From contig NW_005434653.1 in the NCBI RefSeq assembly GCF_000315625.1, positions 588,578 to 652,577 of the forward strand: a stretch of 64,000 nt of DNA, in the 5' to 3' direction. Source of the DNA: Guillardia theta CCMP2712. Its lineage: Eukaryota > Cryptophyceae > Pyrenomonadales > Geminigeraceae. The notes under the pieces were generated by a model. It saw only the letters and a program-made list of their open reading frames with translations. It ran no database searches and had not been told where the DNA came from. This document shows positions 10,316 to 20,546 of the stretch, piece by piece. Both the position numbers and the translations under genes were made by a program. The first letter of the stretch is position 1, and every line of letters starts with the position of its first letter.

Positions 10316-12109
10316 ATGGATACATTCTGCTGGAACGATGCAAGGATGCGCTGGCTGCTGTTTCTGATGCTCGCGAGAACAACCCAAGTGAGTGAGAGAG
10401 GAGGGAGGGGAAGAGGGGAGGCGAAGAGAGGAGAGGAAGAGAGGAGGCAAAGAGAGGAGAGGAAGAGAGGAGGGAGGAGAAGAGGCAAAGAGAGGAGGCG
10501 AAGAGAGGAGGCGAAGAGAGGAGGCGGAGAGAGGAGGGGGGAGAAGAGGCAAAGAGGGGAGAGGAAGAGAGGAGACGAAGAGAGGAGAGGAAGAGGGGAG
10601 GCGGAGAGAGGAGGCGGAGAGAGGAGGGAGAGGAAGAGGCAAAGGCGGGAGAGGAAGAGAGGAGGCGAAGAGAGGAGGGAGGAGAAGACGCAAAGAGAGG
10701 AGGTAGGGGAGGTGTCGCAAGAAGAGTAGAGGGAGACGTGGGGCGAGACGAGGGCGCGGGAAAAGCATGATACCATCAGGACAAAAGGAAGAGAGTTGAC
10801 TGGAAAGGCCTGCTCTAGGCATTCGCTCCTGCCCTACGATCAATTCCCATCCATCTTGTTGCTAGCAAGTCATCGGTGACCCTTCGAGTGAGAAGCAAGA
10901 AGGCTGAGCATGCAACTGAGAGATTGTCACAGAGTGCCTTCAGAACCCGAGCGCTCTCCATGGCTGCCCCAGGTGCGTCTCAGCCTCTCGTGGCCGGTGC
11001 AGGCGCTTGACTGTATGACAGGACAAGACCTCTCCGAGCTCTTTGATGTCTACAAACCGCCGTCGTCGGTGAGAGGCTCCGGTCGCTCCCTTGCATACCT
11101 GCTGAGCTTGCTCGCTTCCACCCAGATCCCCGGCTTCCGAGGAGAACCGGAGAGGGCGGGGATCAGCAGGCAACGGAAGTTGGTGCACACGCAAGGAGAC
11201 TGGCATCGGGCTATCCACATCTGGTTGTATGATGGGCAGGGGAACCTGATCATCCAGCAGAGGTGCCGCCATGGCGACTGCTCTCAGCGGCTTGACAGTG
11301 AGATCAACACCGTGCAGGTCGGAAGGAAAAGATACTTTCCCCGGGAAGTGGGACGTGAGCATAGCTGGTACGCGCGAGGAGAGGCCATGCCGCCAGTGGG
11401 TCTGATCGCCTGCAGGACACGTGTCTAGCGGGGACTCGGTGATCGAGACTGCGATGAAAGAAGTGAGGCTGAGGTGAAGTGCCATCGAGGTCACCCGTGC
11501 GACAGTCCAAGGAAGAGCTCGGGCTGGACATCAAGAAAGAAGAGCTGGTATGAGTCGTCTGCTCTCTTTGAACCTCCGACGAAGGTGATGGTAACATGCA
11601 GGAGTACCTTGGAACCATCGCCACCTCCATGGCAGGGTCCTCCCCCATCACCGGCGACTTCCTGTGAGTTTGTGCCTCCTCCTTCTCCTCCTCCTCTTCC
11701 CCTCTCCTCCTTATTCTCCTCGTCTTCCCCTCTCCTCCTCCTCTCGCTTACTCTCTTTGCCCTTCATTTTGTCGTGGTACAGGTGCAATGAGTACAAGGA
11801 CATCTTCCTCCTCAAGTACGAGGGCCATCTGGACGACCTCAAGTTCGCGCCTGAGGAGGTCGGTGGTGGAAGGTAGCTGGGCAAGCGTGAGGGTCTGGCG
11901 CAGGTGCAAGCGGTGTCGCGGGTGGATTGGAGGAGCTTGCGGCAGCAGCTCGAGGAGCAGGCATGTCTTGTATCTGTTGGCCTGCTGTATCCTGATACCC
12001 CTCACAGATCGGCCCCGACGGTCAGAGTATAGACGGGCGCTACATCCCTCGGCCACGTCACTACATGGACCTCTTGTTTGGAGCTCTCGAGGAGAGGATA
12101 GGGAAGTAA
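10316..12109 (+). CDS. Nudix hydrolase, IPP-isomerase-like (NUDT3-type) subfamily
   Basis: The core begins DLSELFDVYKPPSS (about 11025), then QGDWHRAIHIWLYDGQGN (11191-11250), FPGKWDVSIAGHVSSGDS across an intron, and a Nudix box read as ETAMKESKEELGLDI (11446-11535, split by an intron). That fits the RE-x-x-EE-x-G core, with Asp in place of the first Glu as in this subfamily. It continues with NEYKDIFLLKYEGHL (about 11786-11830), FAPEEVQAVSRVDW and a conserved tail ending RIGK at TAA 12107-12109. Nudix enzymes cleave nucleoside diphosphates linked to another moiety; the exact substrate cannot be read here. Exon 1 (10316-10387) encodes a hydrophobic leader (MRWLLFLML) and is joined in phase, over a 482-nt GA-rich intron, to a basic Ser/Ala/Arg-rich segment before the enzyme core. 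This could be signal peptide plus transit peptide for a complex plastid. The catalytic call is firm; the start and targeting are inference. Confidence 0.85.
10391..10720. repeat. GAGAGGAGGCGAA-type purine repeat in Nudix intron 1
   Basis: An irregular array of GAGAGGAGG, GCGAAGA and GCAAAGA units fills most of the first intron. Both strands are open for long stretches, giving Arg/Glu- or Ser/Leu-rich frames that are not genes. Confidence 0.9.
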
Positions 12110-12243
12110 GCGAGTGAGAGGGCGATGAAGTAAACTCTTGCTTTCTCTTTATCTCAACGCACACACCGGGGCGCTCACAGGGATGAAGGGACACATGACA
12201 TGTCAAGGCAGGTACGATGTTGTTACCATTCACCTCTCAGCAC

Positions 12244-12723
12244 TCAGCACTCAGCCAACAGCTGCTTCGCTGCTCCTACCGGGCTCTCGTCCTGCATCGC
12301 CTCGCTGCCGTCCCCGCACTTCATGTACCACTCGATCCACGCCCGGCTGATGGGCTCCCAGCCGGTCTTCTTGCGGCTGCCTGCAGGTGGCGAGATGGAG
12401 GATGCGGGAGGCTTGTGGCGCCTGGCGGCTCTCCGAGGGGAGGCAGTGGGGGTGGACCTCCTCTGGTAGGGCCACCGCCCGATGCCGAGCTTGCGACTGA
12501 GCTTCTTGAGGGCAGTGACGGAGATGCCAAGGGCGGCGCTGGCCTGGAGGAGGGGGAGGTGGAAGTGACTCTGGAGGGCAGGGAGGTCGAAGGCCTGAGG
12601 TCTCCTTCCCTTGTGAGGGAGGAGCTTGCGGCCAGACTTGCTTCGGGGGAAGAGGAAGACCTTGGTGGGGGAGGAGGAGAGGGCAGGAGGGGGTAGAGGG
12701 GCGGAAGGGGAGGGGAGGGACAT
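12244..12723 (-). CDS. RWP-RK domain transcription factor 1
   Basis: A single-exon gene of 159 codons, ATG at 12723. After a Pro/Ser-rich start it carries FLFPRSKSGRKLLPHKGRRP, a helical segment FHLPLLQASAALGIS, then VTALKKLSRKLGIGRWPYQRR, which contains the RWP-RK signature. RWP-RK factors are DNA-binding regulators known in plants, green algae and some protists for nitrogen responses and gamete programmes. The C-terminus carries WEPISRAWIEWYMKCGDGSE, closely matched in the paralogue at 18894-19643. The domain lies near the amino terminus, so this is a minimal (RKD-like length) protein. It converges on the Nudix gene. The target genes are unknown. Confidence 0.9.
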   Translation of the reverse strand: MSLPSPSAPLPPPALSSSPTKVFLFPRSKSGRKLLPHKGRRPQAFDLPALQSHFHLPLLQASAALGISVTALKKLSRKLGIGRWPYQRRSTPTASPRRAARRHKPPASSISPPAGSRKKTGWEPISRAWIEWYMKCGDGSEAMQDESPVGAAKQLLAEC

Positions 12724-13517
12724 GGAGTTCAGATAGTCAGAGAGAAAGGGGAGGAGGAGGACTTTACTGCTGCCTTCGGGAAACAGTTTATTCTGATTTC
12801 ACTAGACGAAAAGAGATGATTTCAGTATCATATGCGCCCACATAAACTCATTGCTGACGAAAATAATTGATTTCAGTTAAATATGCGCCCACATTCCCGT
12901 GTAGTAAGCTTATTCTAATCAAAGTTGGCGATCCTTTCTTACAGAGAAGAGAAGATCCACAAAATCAATCGTGAATCTACTATATAAATACTCATGACGC
13001 GGATACATAGTTGCTCATCAACGCCATAAAAGGAAGAAGAGAGGGGCGGTAAAGGATGGGAGGGTGGGATGTTCGGAAAACGCACCAATAACGCCTTCAA
13101 GGATGAACACCGGCCAAACTCCTGCGTTGTCTGCTTTCCCAACTCACAGTCCAACATAGCGAGCACTTCGTCCAGCCAGTGTTAGTGTAACATGGGGTAC
13201 AGTGCCCCGAACACCGCCTCCTGATGTGAACACTTGCAAGTGTGCCTGGGTCGGTGCCGGTAACTGTACTCGCTGCCCGAATGACACGGTCATCAACAAC
13301 ATACCCTCGGAGAGCATCTCGCAGTGTGTGTCTCCGATCAGCCTCTACAGGATTCCTGAAAGCTTCACACACGTGACGGGGGCGATACCGATAGGACTTT
13401 ACTGCTGCCTTCAGGAAACAGTAGATTTAGAACAACTAGGATTTCATTGTTGACGAAAAGATGGAGTTTTCCAACAATAATCGTGTGAGGCCGGGTCATC
13501 ACGTGCGGATGGCGAAC
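12724..13517. repeat. Intergenic DNA with direct repeats upstream of RWP-RK 1
   Basis: A 30-bp sequence AGGACTTTACTGCTGCCTTC..AACAGT occurs at 12758-12787 and 13393-13422. A second repeat ending TATGCGCCCACAT is tandemly duplicated at 12818-12843 and 12869-12894. GACGAAAA recurs near 12805, 12856 and 13452. These lie just upstream of the RWP-RK 1 start and may be promoter or leader duplications. Confidence 0.6.
13202..13453 (+). CDS. Cys-rich open frame, possible exon or remnant
   Basis: A forward frame of 83 codons contains CKCAWVGAGNCTRCPN and further Cys, loosely like Cys-rich extracellular modules with C-x-C and C-x2-C spacing. An acceptor-like CACAG lies just upstream (about 13148). There is no clear start, and no partner exon is visible; the frame stops at 13453. 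It sits inside the repeat region between the two repeat copies. It could be a relic exon or chance. Confidence 0.2.
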   Translation: MPRTPPPDVNTCKCAWVGAGNCTRCPNDTVINNIPSESISQCVSPISLYRIPESFTHVTGAIPIGLYCCLQETVDLEQLGFHC

Positions 13518-16500
13518 TCAGATGATCTCGAGTCTCCATGCGTTGGCTTGTTGGCTGGAGCAGTAAGAGACTTGTAGAGCTGCACGCGGGGTGTCATGGG
13601 CAACGGAAAGAGAGCTCACTGCCTTCACCTGCATCTCTTCCACAATCTTCTGCAGGAGCTCTAGTTGCCTTCCCTGCGGGGCTTTCTTGATTGCAGTCAC
13701 TTGCTCCTCCTCCTCCTCCTCCTCCTCCTCCTCCACGAATTGCTTCAGTCGTGTCAGACGCCGCCAACAGCGATGCAGGTGCCTCACCAGTCCCCCGTTC
13801 CTCGCCACCTTCCCTACGGAGATCTTGTCCCTCTCCCGTAGCTCCGAGGGGATGGCGAGGAAGAGCTCGTCGACGGTTGCTTGCGGCTTGACCTTGACCA
13901 GCTGCAACGCTGCCTGCGAGGCAAGGCCGTGAGCTGACCTTCTCCTTCCCTAGTGCTTGTTCTCTCCATCCGCATCCTCCCTTGCTCTGATCCATCTCCT
14001 CCTCCTCCTCCACTACCACCATGGGGATCACCACCACCACCTTCTCCTCTTCCTCCCTTCCTCCGACTCGCACCTCCAGCACGATCTCGTCCCGTGCGGC
14101 ATCGAAGGAGAAGAGGTGGCGGGAGATTTGCACCATGTCGCTGGCGATGGAGGGGATCGAATCTTCATCCCCGCCGTACTTTTGCACAGTCGCGTCCTTG
14201 GCTTCCATGTAGGAGTCAACCTGCGCGGGGATCAGGCGGAAGCATGCCAGCCGCTCGAGTCGAGGGAGACCAAGATGGCGAGAAGAACGTTGAGGAGGAT
14301 GATGAAGATGAGGAACATGAAGGCGATGTAGAAGATGACTGCCATCTTGCCGTCTACGTACGCCATCGTTGCGTAGCGGTCGAGCCCGGCTCCGAGCATC
14401 CTGCGATCTGAGGTGAGCAAGAGGAAAGAGAAGCGCTGAGGATACATCATCCATCCCGTTCCGAGCGCGTCGCCGAGGGTCGCAAAGATCTTCATCTGAG
14501 GCCCGAAGAGAACATGGGACATGACGGCGAAGCCGAAGAGACAGGTGATGAACATAAGGAGGAAGTGATAAAGGTCGGGGATGGAAGTCTCGATGGTGTT
14601 GTTGATGATGGCCAGCCTTGGCTGGAAGCGATAGAACTTGAAGCAGCGGAGGAGGGACCTGCATCCATCAAGCTGTCAGAGACAGAGATAGGGCAAGGGA
14701 AGAGAGGAGAGGAGAGGAGAGGAGAGGAGAGGAGAGGAGAGGAGAGGAGAGGAGAGGAGAGGAGAGGAGAGGAGAGGAGAGGAGAGGAGAGGAGAGGAGA
14801 GGAGAGGAGAGGAGAGGAGAGGAGAGGAGAGGAGATCACAAGAGAATGTTGAAAAAGTTGCCGAAGAGCTGCATTCTGATGATTGCAGAGGCTCGCTCTA
14901 GAATGAGCTCGTATCGGTTGGTGGGAACCTTGCAACTCCCAGTCACAAAGGCAGACACAGGGTGAGGTGACCACCTTGATGACATTGTTCTCATGCGTGA
15001 TCATCTGGATCAAACTGATGCGGAGAACGATGTAGTAGACAAAGAGGATGTAGTTGAGAGCGTCTACAAGAGTCCACTTGTCTGTCAGGAAGGCTAAAAG
15101 CCCTCCTTCGCTGATCTCCTTTCCATTCTCGTCTTCCTTGACAATCCCTGACCATCCTTGCGTGATGAAAACCTCGGCAGCAGTCCTGCGCGCAAGCACA
15201 ATCACGGCTCATTTCTTCGAATTGCCTGTACCGGAGGAGAACAGCAATGTTGTTGAAGATCCAAACAAGGAGAACAATCTCCAAGGCCTGGCAGGGAGTG
15301 AGTGGAGGAGGCAGAACAAGCTCCCGTTACGAGTCTGATGGTGTCGCTCTTGGACCCTGGCGTGCAGAGGTTGCAGGTCTTGTCAAGCTGGGTGGAATTG
15401 TTGCACTTGTCGAGCTCCTCGACCGTCTTGAGGCATCCGTGAGTTTGCGCGATCCGATACGGCTCCATGTTGATGGACTGGTGACTCAGCTCGTTAGCAG
15501 ATGGAGAGGAGGAGGCGGGAGAGGAGGAGGAGAAGGAGGAGGAGGAGTAGGAGACTGATATCTGCGGCTGACCTTAATGTCGACCATGGTGCCTCCTTTG
15601 GTGTTGAAGGGAAGGAACGTCCCCGACACTGAGAACCCGAATCGAATCTTGACGAAGGTGAACATGTGCAGCATCCCGTTGTAGACGGCGAAGCTGATCT
15701 CTACCTTGCGGGTGAACCTGTCAGCTGGACATCAGCTCCTCGGGAGGTGAGTGGGAGTTCGAGTCTACGTATCAAGCCATCGGTAGTCTTGTAGGAACTG
15801 AACTTTCTGCTGGTTGCGAGCAGGGCCGTCAGCCAGGGCTAGGAAGGTCTTGTAGCCGCCATTCTCATATTGGGGTGAAATCACCCCGCTGCTGCTGGAC
15901 CAAAAGCCCAGCGAATTAGGAGCTGAGGTTGCGTTGGGGACTTCATAGGTAAAGCTCTTCCAGAAGCCGGGAAAGTTCGGATCGTCCCTTGTAGCGTTGA
16001 CGTCATGAGGAGACGTTGGAGGGCAGCTGAGTCGCACAAGATCACGACAGGTTTCACCTGCAGGAAAAGATGAACATCGTACCTTTGATCCGGAACGATG
16101 TTGCGGTATTCATCCAGTTTGACTGTCCAAGGAACATTCTCATACTGGACCCGTTGCTCCTTTGGAACGATGGTTTCCATCGGGGTCTGATCATAGCAAA
16201 TCGGGTAGAAGTTGTTGTAGGAGCTGGTGCAGTTGTCTTTGAGCTCCCCGTCCACGAGCTTCGAGCAGTTGTACATCGGCGCTTTGCAGAATTTCTTTGG
16301 GAATTGAAGAAGAAAGAAATGAGGCTGTTGACAGCAAGCATACTAAAAGATCTCCTCCTCCTCTTACCTTCACCAACCCTCGTTGCTGATTGATCAGCAG
16401 CCCTCCGACGAGCTTGTTGTAGCTCAACAGGTAGCCGCTCTCGTTGGTGTTGTAAGCGTCGCCGTTGTACCAGGACTCCGGGAACACGTTGGGCATGATT

Positions 16501-17028
16501 TGGTTTTGAAGACTGTCAGGTTGAGGTCAGAGCAAGGCAAGGAGATCACACGCCAATCACTAGTTGAAGAAATCTCCAAACGTCGACACATCCTGAAGAG
16601 AATTTGATTCGTCGACTACAGCCTCTCGAAGGGCATTGTCTATCATGTATACTTTGCTAATCTGAACACGTGGGGCGTCAGGATACTTGTGGGGTGTTCC
16701 AGAACAAACCTCCAACTGCTGGATGAGAACATAGAGATAGAGTGCAAAGAATGCGAAGAACAAGAACATGTCCAGGTATCCCTGGAAAGGGGATCATTCA
16801 TCCCATCAGGGCGCCAAACTTTAGCCGTACCTTCCATACTTTGCTCCAAGACTTCAAATCAGCAATTGTCGCCTCCAAGTCCACCAGCATCGCCCCTTCC
16901 TCAGTTTGCTCGTCATGCTTCGGATCCGCATTTGAAGGAACCACTGGATGCTTTCCCATCGCTAGATCCTCAGGTCTTGTGCCACCTTCACCACCTCGAG
17001 GAATCCGAGTCAACAACGTCTCAGCCAT
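13518..17028 (-). CDS. Polycystin-2-like (PKD/TRPP) cation channel
   Basis: Exons read from an ATG at 17028 give an acidic amino terminus, then a first membrane helix in GYLDMFLFFAFFALYLYVLI (about 16785-16725). A large extracellular region follows: PESWYNGDAYNTNESGYL (about 16470), MYNCSKLVDGELKDNC (16276-16230) and ISFAVYNGMLHMFTFVKIRF (about 15695-15640), typical of the polycystin domain. Then come helices EIVLLVWIFNNIAVLLRYRQ (about 15280), WTLVDALNYILFVYYIVL (about 15075-15025) and FKFYRFQPRLAIINNTIETS (about 14645-14590), and LLMFITCLFGFAVMSHVLFG (about 14565-14505). A pore-loop region around ATLGDALGTGW and a last helix IFYIAFMFLIFIILLNVLLA (about 14340-14280) follow. A cytosolic tail with a poly-Glu stretch (13706-13735) ends at 13518. 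Such channels conduct calcium and other cations, often in cilia or endomembranes; the location here is unknown. Confidence 0.88.
14698..14834. repeat. (GAGAG/GAGGA)n array in a PKD2 intron
   Basis: About 27 perfect AGGAG-type pentamers fill the intron just after the exon encoding the FKFYRFQPR segment. The array is open on both strands; those frames are not coding. Confidence 0.95.
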
Positions 17029-17059
17029 CTCGCCGTCATCAACTCCTTCCCCCACCCTT

Positions 17060-17680
17060 CTCCCTCGGTCTTCTAGACCTTCTAAGACTCGGTCAGATCT
17101 CTTCTCACTGCTAAAGCCTCTCTCCCCTCCCTCCCTCTGCCCTCCGCCGATGCTCTACACCTTGCCCTCATACTCCCAACCCTCTCCTCACTCCGCTCTG
17201 CTGCTCCTGCTGCTGCTGCTGCTGCCCCAGCTCCTCCTCCTCCTCCTCCTCCTCCTCCTCCTCCTCCTCCTGCTCCTCCTCCTGCTCCTCCTCCTCCTGC
17301 TCCTCCTCCTGCTCCTCCTTCTGCTCTATCTTCCTCCTCTCTTCCCTCTACCTCCCTCCCCCTTCATCGCTCTTCGTCCATCACCTTTCATGCGCAACCT
17401 GCTGTTCTCCACCCCACCCACAAAAGTCACCACCCCCCAAGAGACAAAATGCCATTTGCAACCTGCGATGTTCTTTTCCCCTTACTTTCAGCATTTCATA
17501 TATGTCTTCTCAATTAACTATGATATAGCCCAAACGTTCACAATCTCAGACACAAGTGACGTACAAGAACCCCTCTAAATCTACCTTCCCATGACCCCCC
17601 ACCCCCCCTCAGGATTCTTACAACGACTCACTGATACAGTTTGCACCAGTAGGAGACCAAAGAGAAAGTCACCTCGAGTA
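17060..17680. repeat. CT-rich intergenic DNA with (CTC)n/(CTG)n tract
   Basis: Upstream of the channel gene. A leucine-coding-like CTC/CTG run occupies about 17196-17330. The rest (17340-17680) is CT/CA-rich without a convincing gene. Confidence 0.7.
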
Positions 17681-17923
17681 TGACTGACTGACTGACTGAC
17701 TGACTGACTGACTGACTGACTGACTGACTGACTGACTGACTGACTGACTGACTGACTGACTGACTGACTGGCTGACTGACTGACTGACTGACTGACTGAC
17801 TGACTGACTGACTGACTGACTGACTGACTGACTGACTGACTGACTGACTGACTGACCGACCGACTGACCGACCGACTGACTGACGGATCGACCGACCGAC
17901 CAACCGACCGACTACTGAGGAGA

Positions 17924-17954
<31 letters not shown>

Positions 17955-17991
17955 CAAGAAAGCAAGAGAAAGGCAGTGTATAGGCAGTCAT

Positions 17992-18022
<31 letters not shown>

Positions 18023-18023
18023 A
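17681..18023. repeat. Three adjacent tetranucleotide arrays
   Basis: (GACT)n runs from 17681 to about 17870 with one interruption, grades through (GACC)(GACT) variants to 17910, then (GGCA)n at 17925-17955 and (GCCA)n at about 17991-18022. The units differ by single substitutions, as if one array seeded the next. Confidence 0.95.
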
Positions 18024-18893
18024 GCAGAGGCAGGCAGGCGGGTTAGAGGTACTGAGGCACAACAGATTATACAGGCAGAGGGCCCAAAGGGAAGTGGGTC
18101 TGACATTCAGTCAGACAGAGGGGGAGCGACAGACAAAGATTGTTCCAATGAAGGTGAAAGAGGATGAATAGGTTAAAGAAATGAAGCGGATGAGGATGCC
18201 AAGCGTTGGATGCAAGGGAGCAGGAACCATAACAAGGAGGACTCGGGTTCTATACAAAGCGTATTGGGAGGCGATCAGGTAGGATACAGCAGCGAACAAC
18301 CAGATGTCAAGTACTCTTATACGAACCATCCGTGTGATCTTAGCATGCAAGACTCAAGTTTAATGAGAAAAGCTCCAAAACCAGCAGCATTGCAGCAACA
18401 CAAGTATGGAATGCAAGTCGTGTACCCAGTACGATCAGCAGAAGGAGCTTTTCCAGTGAGGTATTGCACGAGATGAAATTCACATACAGAGATAGTGATC
18501 TTCATCTATCAGTCCCTTCATGTTTCACTGCTCGTGTACAACCTGCAAAGCGGTGGGGACTGTGGATAGTATATGAACTTGCAACATGTGATCAGTTGTT
18601 CAACCTAATAATCCAATGAATGCCAATTATTCATCGAAAGCGCTTACAACGCCATATATTAGCTTCAAAAGGTGCACACGGATTTACATTTCACCAACAA
18701 GGTCAAATTGTTTTAGCACACCATTTCTTACAACTCAACGACACAAACTTGAAATCTCACCCTACGGCATTTACTACAATCTACAAAATCCACACTATCG
18801 TTTCTTCTGTCCAACTCAACTTATCACCTGTCCGAAGACGCAATCAATTTCTCATGATGCTGTCTCGCAAGACAAGGAAGTGTAATCCCAACT
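18024..18893. other. No recognised gene
   Basis: Short forward frames (18210-18476 and 18620-18922) exist, but neither has a domain, consistent splicing or unusual length. The second lies in AT-rich DNA and runs into the convergent RWP-RK 2 gene. Confidence 0.4.
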
Positions 18894-19643
18894 TCAAACC
18901 TCGATGCTGTCCTCGCAGCTGATATACCACTCTATCCATTCTCTGTTGATTGGTCTCCAATGGAACTCATCAGATTCCAAAGCTGTAGCAGATGTAGACT
19001 CTTCGCTCCCTGTTGCGCGCAAACTTTTGCAGAAATCAAAGGATGCACTGGTGCAGGATAATGCTGCGCATTCGCTCTGCTCTGATTTGCTGTCGATAGT
19101 CACCAAATTTCTCCTTCCCGCGATTTCAGCTGGCGTCTTTATTGAAGGGCATTTGGACAAGTCTTTGTCAGTCTTCTTCTTTCTTGAACATCTCCGGTCT
19201 TTCTTCTTGCGCTGATAAGGCCATCTTGTTACGCCCAGCTTGCGACAGAGTTGTTTCAATGCAGTAAGAGAGATTCCAAGAGCAACACTTGCTTTATTTT
19301 GTGGAAGGTGAAAGTATTTTTCCAGAACAGCAAGATCGATTGCAATGGGCCTCCTCCCTTTGTGCGGAGTGACCTTTTGCCCAAGTTTTCTCCTTGGGAA
19401 CAGGAAGATCTGTCTGTCTGAGGCGGTTTGAGAATGTGATCTATTCATGAAGCTGATATCCAAAAGATACAAGGAAACAGGAGGAGCGGGAGGAGCAGGG
19501 GGAGCAGGGGGAGCAGGAGGAGCAGGAGGAGCAGGAGGAGCAGGAGGAGCAGGAGGAGCAGGAGGAGCAGGAGCAAGGAGTTTCAGGTGCAGAGGCGCGG
19601 GGTACTCCACAGGTCGACAGTACAAGAGGGAGGTAGGGGTCAT
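18894..19643 (-). CDS. RWP-RK domain transcription factor 2
   Basis: A single-exon gene of 249 codons, ATG at 19643. A (Pro-Pro-Ala)n tract near residues 25-55 (DNA repeat 19480-19572) is followed by IFLFPRRKLGQKVTPHKGRR, FHLPQNKASVALGISLTALK and QLCRKLGVTRWPYQRK, the RWP-RK DNA-binding domain. A Lys/Arg-rich stretch (KKKDRRCSRKKKTDK) may be a nuclear localisation signal. The C-terminus, WRPINREWIEWYISCEDSIE, matches the end of RWP-RK 1. The two are paralogues about 6 kb apart on the same strand, suggesting a local duplication with the channel gene between. The role is presumably transcriptional regulation; target genes are unknown. Confidence 0.9.
   Translation of the reverse strand: MTPTSLLYCRPVEYPAPLHLKLLAPAPPAPPAPPAPPAPPAPPAPPAPPAPPAPPVSLYLLDISFMNRSHSQTASDRQIFLFPRRKLGQKVTPHKGRRPIAIDLAVLEKYFHLPQNKASVALGISLTALKQLCRKLGVTRWPYQRKKKDRRCSRKKKTDKDLSKCPSIKTPAEIAGRRNLVTIDSKSEQSECAALSCTSASFDFCKSLRATGSEESTSATALESDEFHWRPINREWIEWYISCEDSIEV
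19480..19572. repeat. (GGAGCA)n hexanucleotide within RWP-RK 2 coding sequence
   Basis: About 14 GGAGCA/GGAGCG units, on the minus strand coding for Pro-Pro-Ala or Ala-Pro-Pro repeats near the protein's amino terminus. The length is a multiple of three, so the frame is kept. Confidence 0.9.
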
Positions 19644-20546
19644 GTAATCTAGATACGAAAAGATGAGTTTTCCCAGGACTCTTCTGTGAACAGATTTACT
19701 ACATCATGTCAGCAGATTGCAGAAGCCTTTCAAAAGCCATCAAAAGGAGGGGTAGAAAGAAAAACTGGTACCGGAATGGAGTCCAAACAACTCGATTTCA
19801 TAAGTGGCTCAGCACATGTGACAGCTCTCAACGAACATCTCCCCTTCGGCGAAGTATCCCTGCCGAGGGGGTGGGTCCTCAAATCGTTCCCTCGGACGGA
19901 AGGTAGGTCCGATCATCTACGGGGGCAGGTCGGGCACATGAATACAGGTGTCACGCGTTGCTGACGGTGGTTACCTGTCACGAGGGCAGCAGGACGGCGT
20001 CACGGTAACGGCTGTTAGTCGCATCTAGACATGAAGGGGAGCCGGGCCCGGGGGGTAGTACCCTCATGAGGTCAGCTGAGGGGGTGGAGGCCCATGACAG
20101 TGATGTCAGTGAAGCAGTGTGGTAGTATAACAGGCAAGTAACACAAAGTAACACGGTACAACAAAACTATCCGAAGGGTTAGTGCGGCGTACCCGTCGGT
20201 CACCGTCGAACGGCCTCATCGAACGGTCAACTAAGTCGATCTGTGACTCGCCTCGGACAGGCTGCCTCGATGACTCGGTGAGTCTGTGACCTGCTGTGAA
20301 TCGCAGGAGAGGCTTCTAGAACTTCTAGTTCCGGACTACTGTTGTTTGTTCCTTAACGGCATAGTCCGAACTGTTTGAATATTGAACCCGGCAAGCACCG
20401 TAGCCTACCGTCGTACCGGCCGGGCCGGGGCGCGGCGGGCCGGGTGATTTCGGCGGACTACAGGCCCTGTGTCCCAAGAGGCTCCCAGTACTACGGTAAG
20501 GTTCTGACTCTGAGTCACGCGGCAGGATCCGCTTCGGACTTCTGAC
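19644..20546. repeat. Non-coding DNA with GC-rich dispersed repeat
   Basis: 19655-19674 carries ACGAAAAGATGAGTTTTCCC, close to 13453-13472 upstream of RWP-RK 1. From about 19850 the sequence carries GGGGGTGGG and GGGGGTAGTACC tracts, CGGTCACCGT-type inverted elements and a GC-rich block (20395-20460) of the same type as at 10.1, 22.2, 50.2 and 55.8 kb. Confidence 0.55.

Noticed and set aside
17581-17991. Frame encoding Ser-Val-Ser-Gln repeats
   Set aside because: A tetranucleotide array reads as a four-residue repeat in every frame; no flanking coding sequence.
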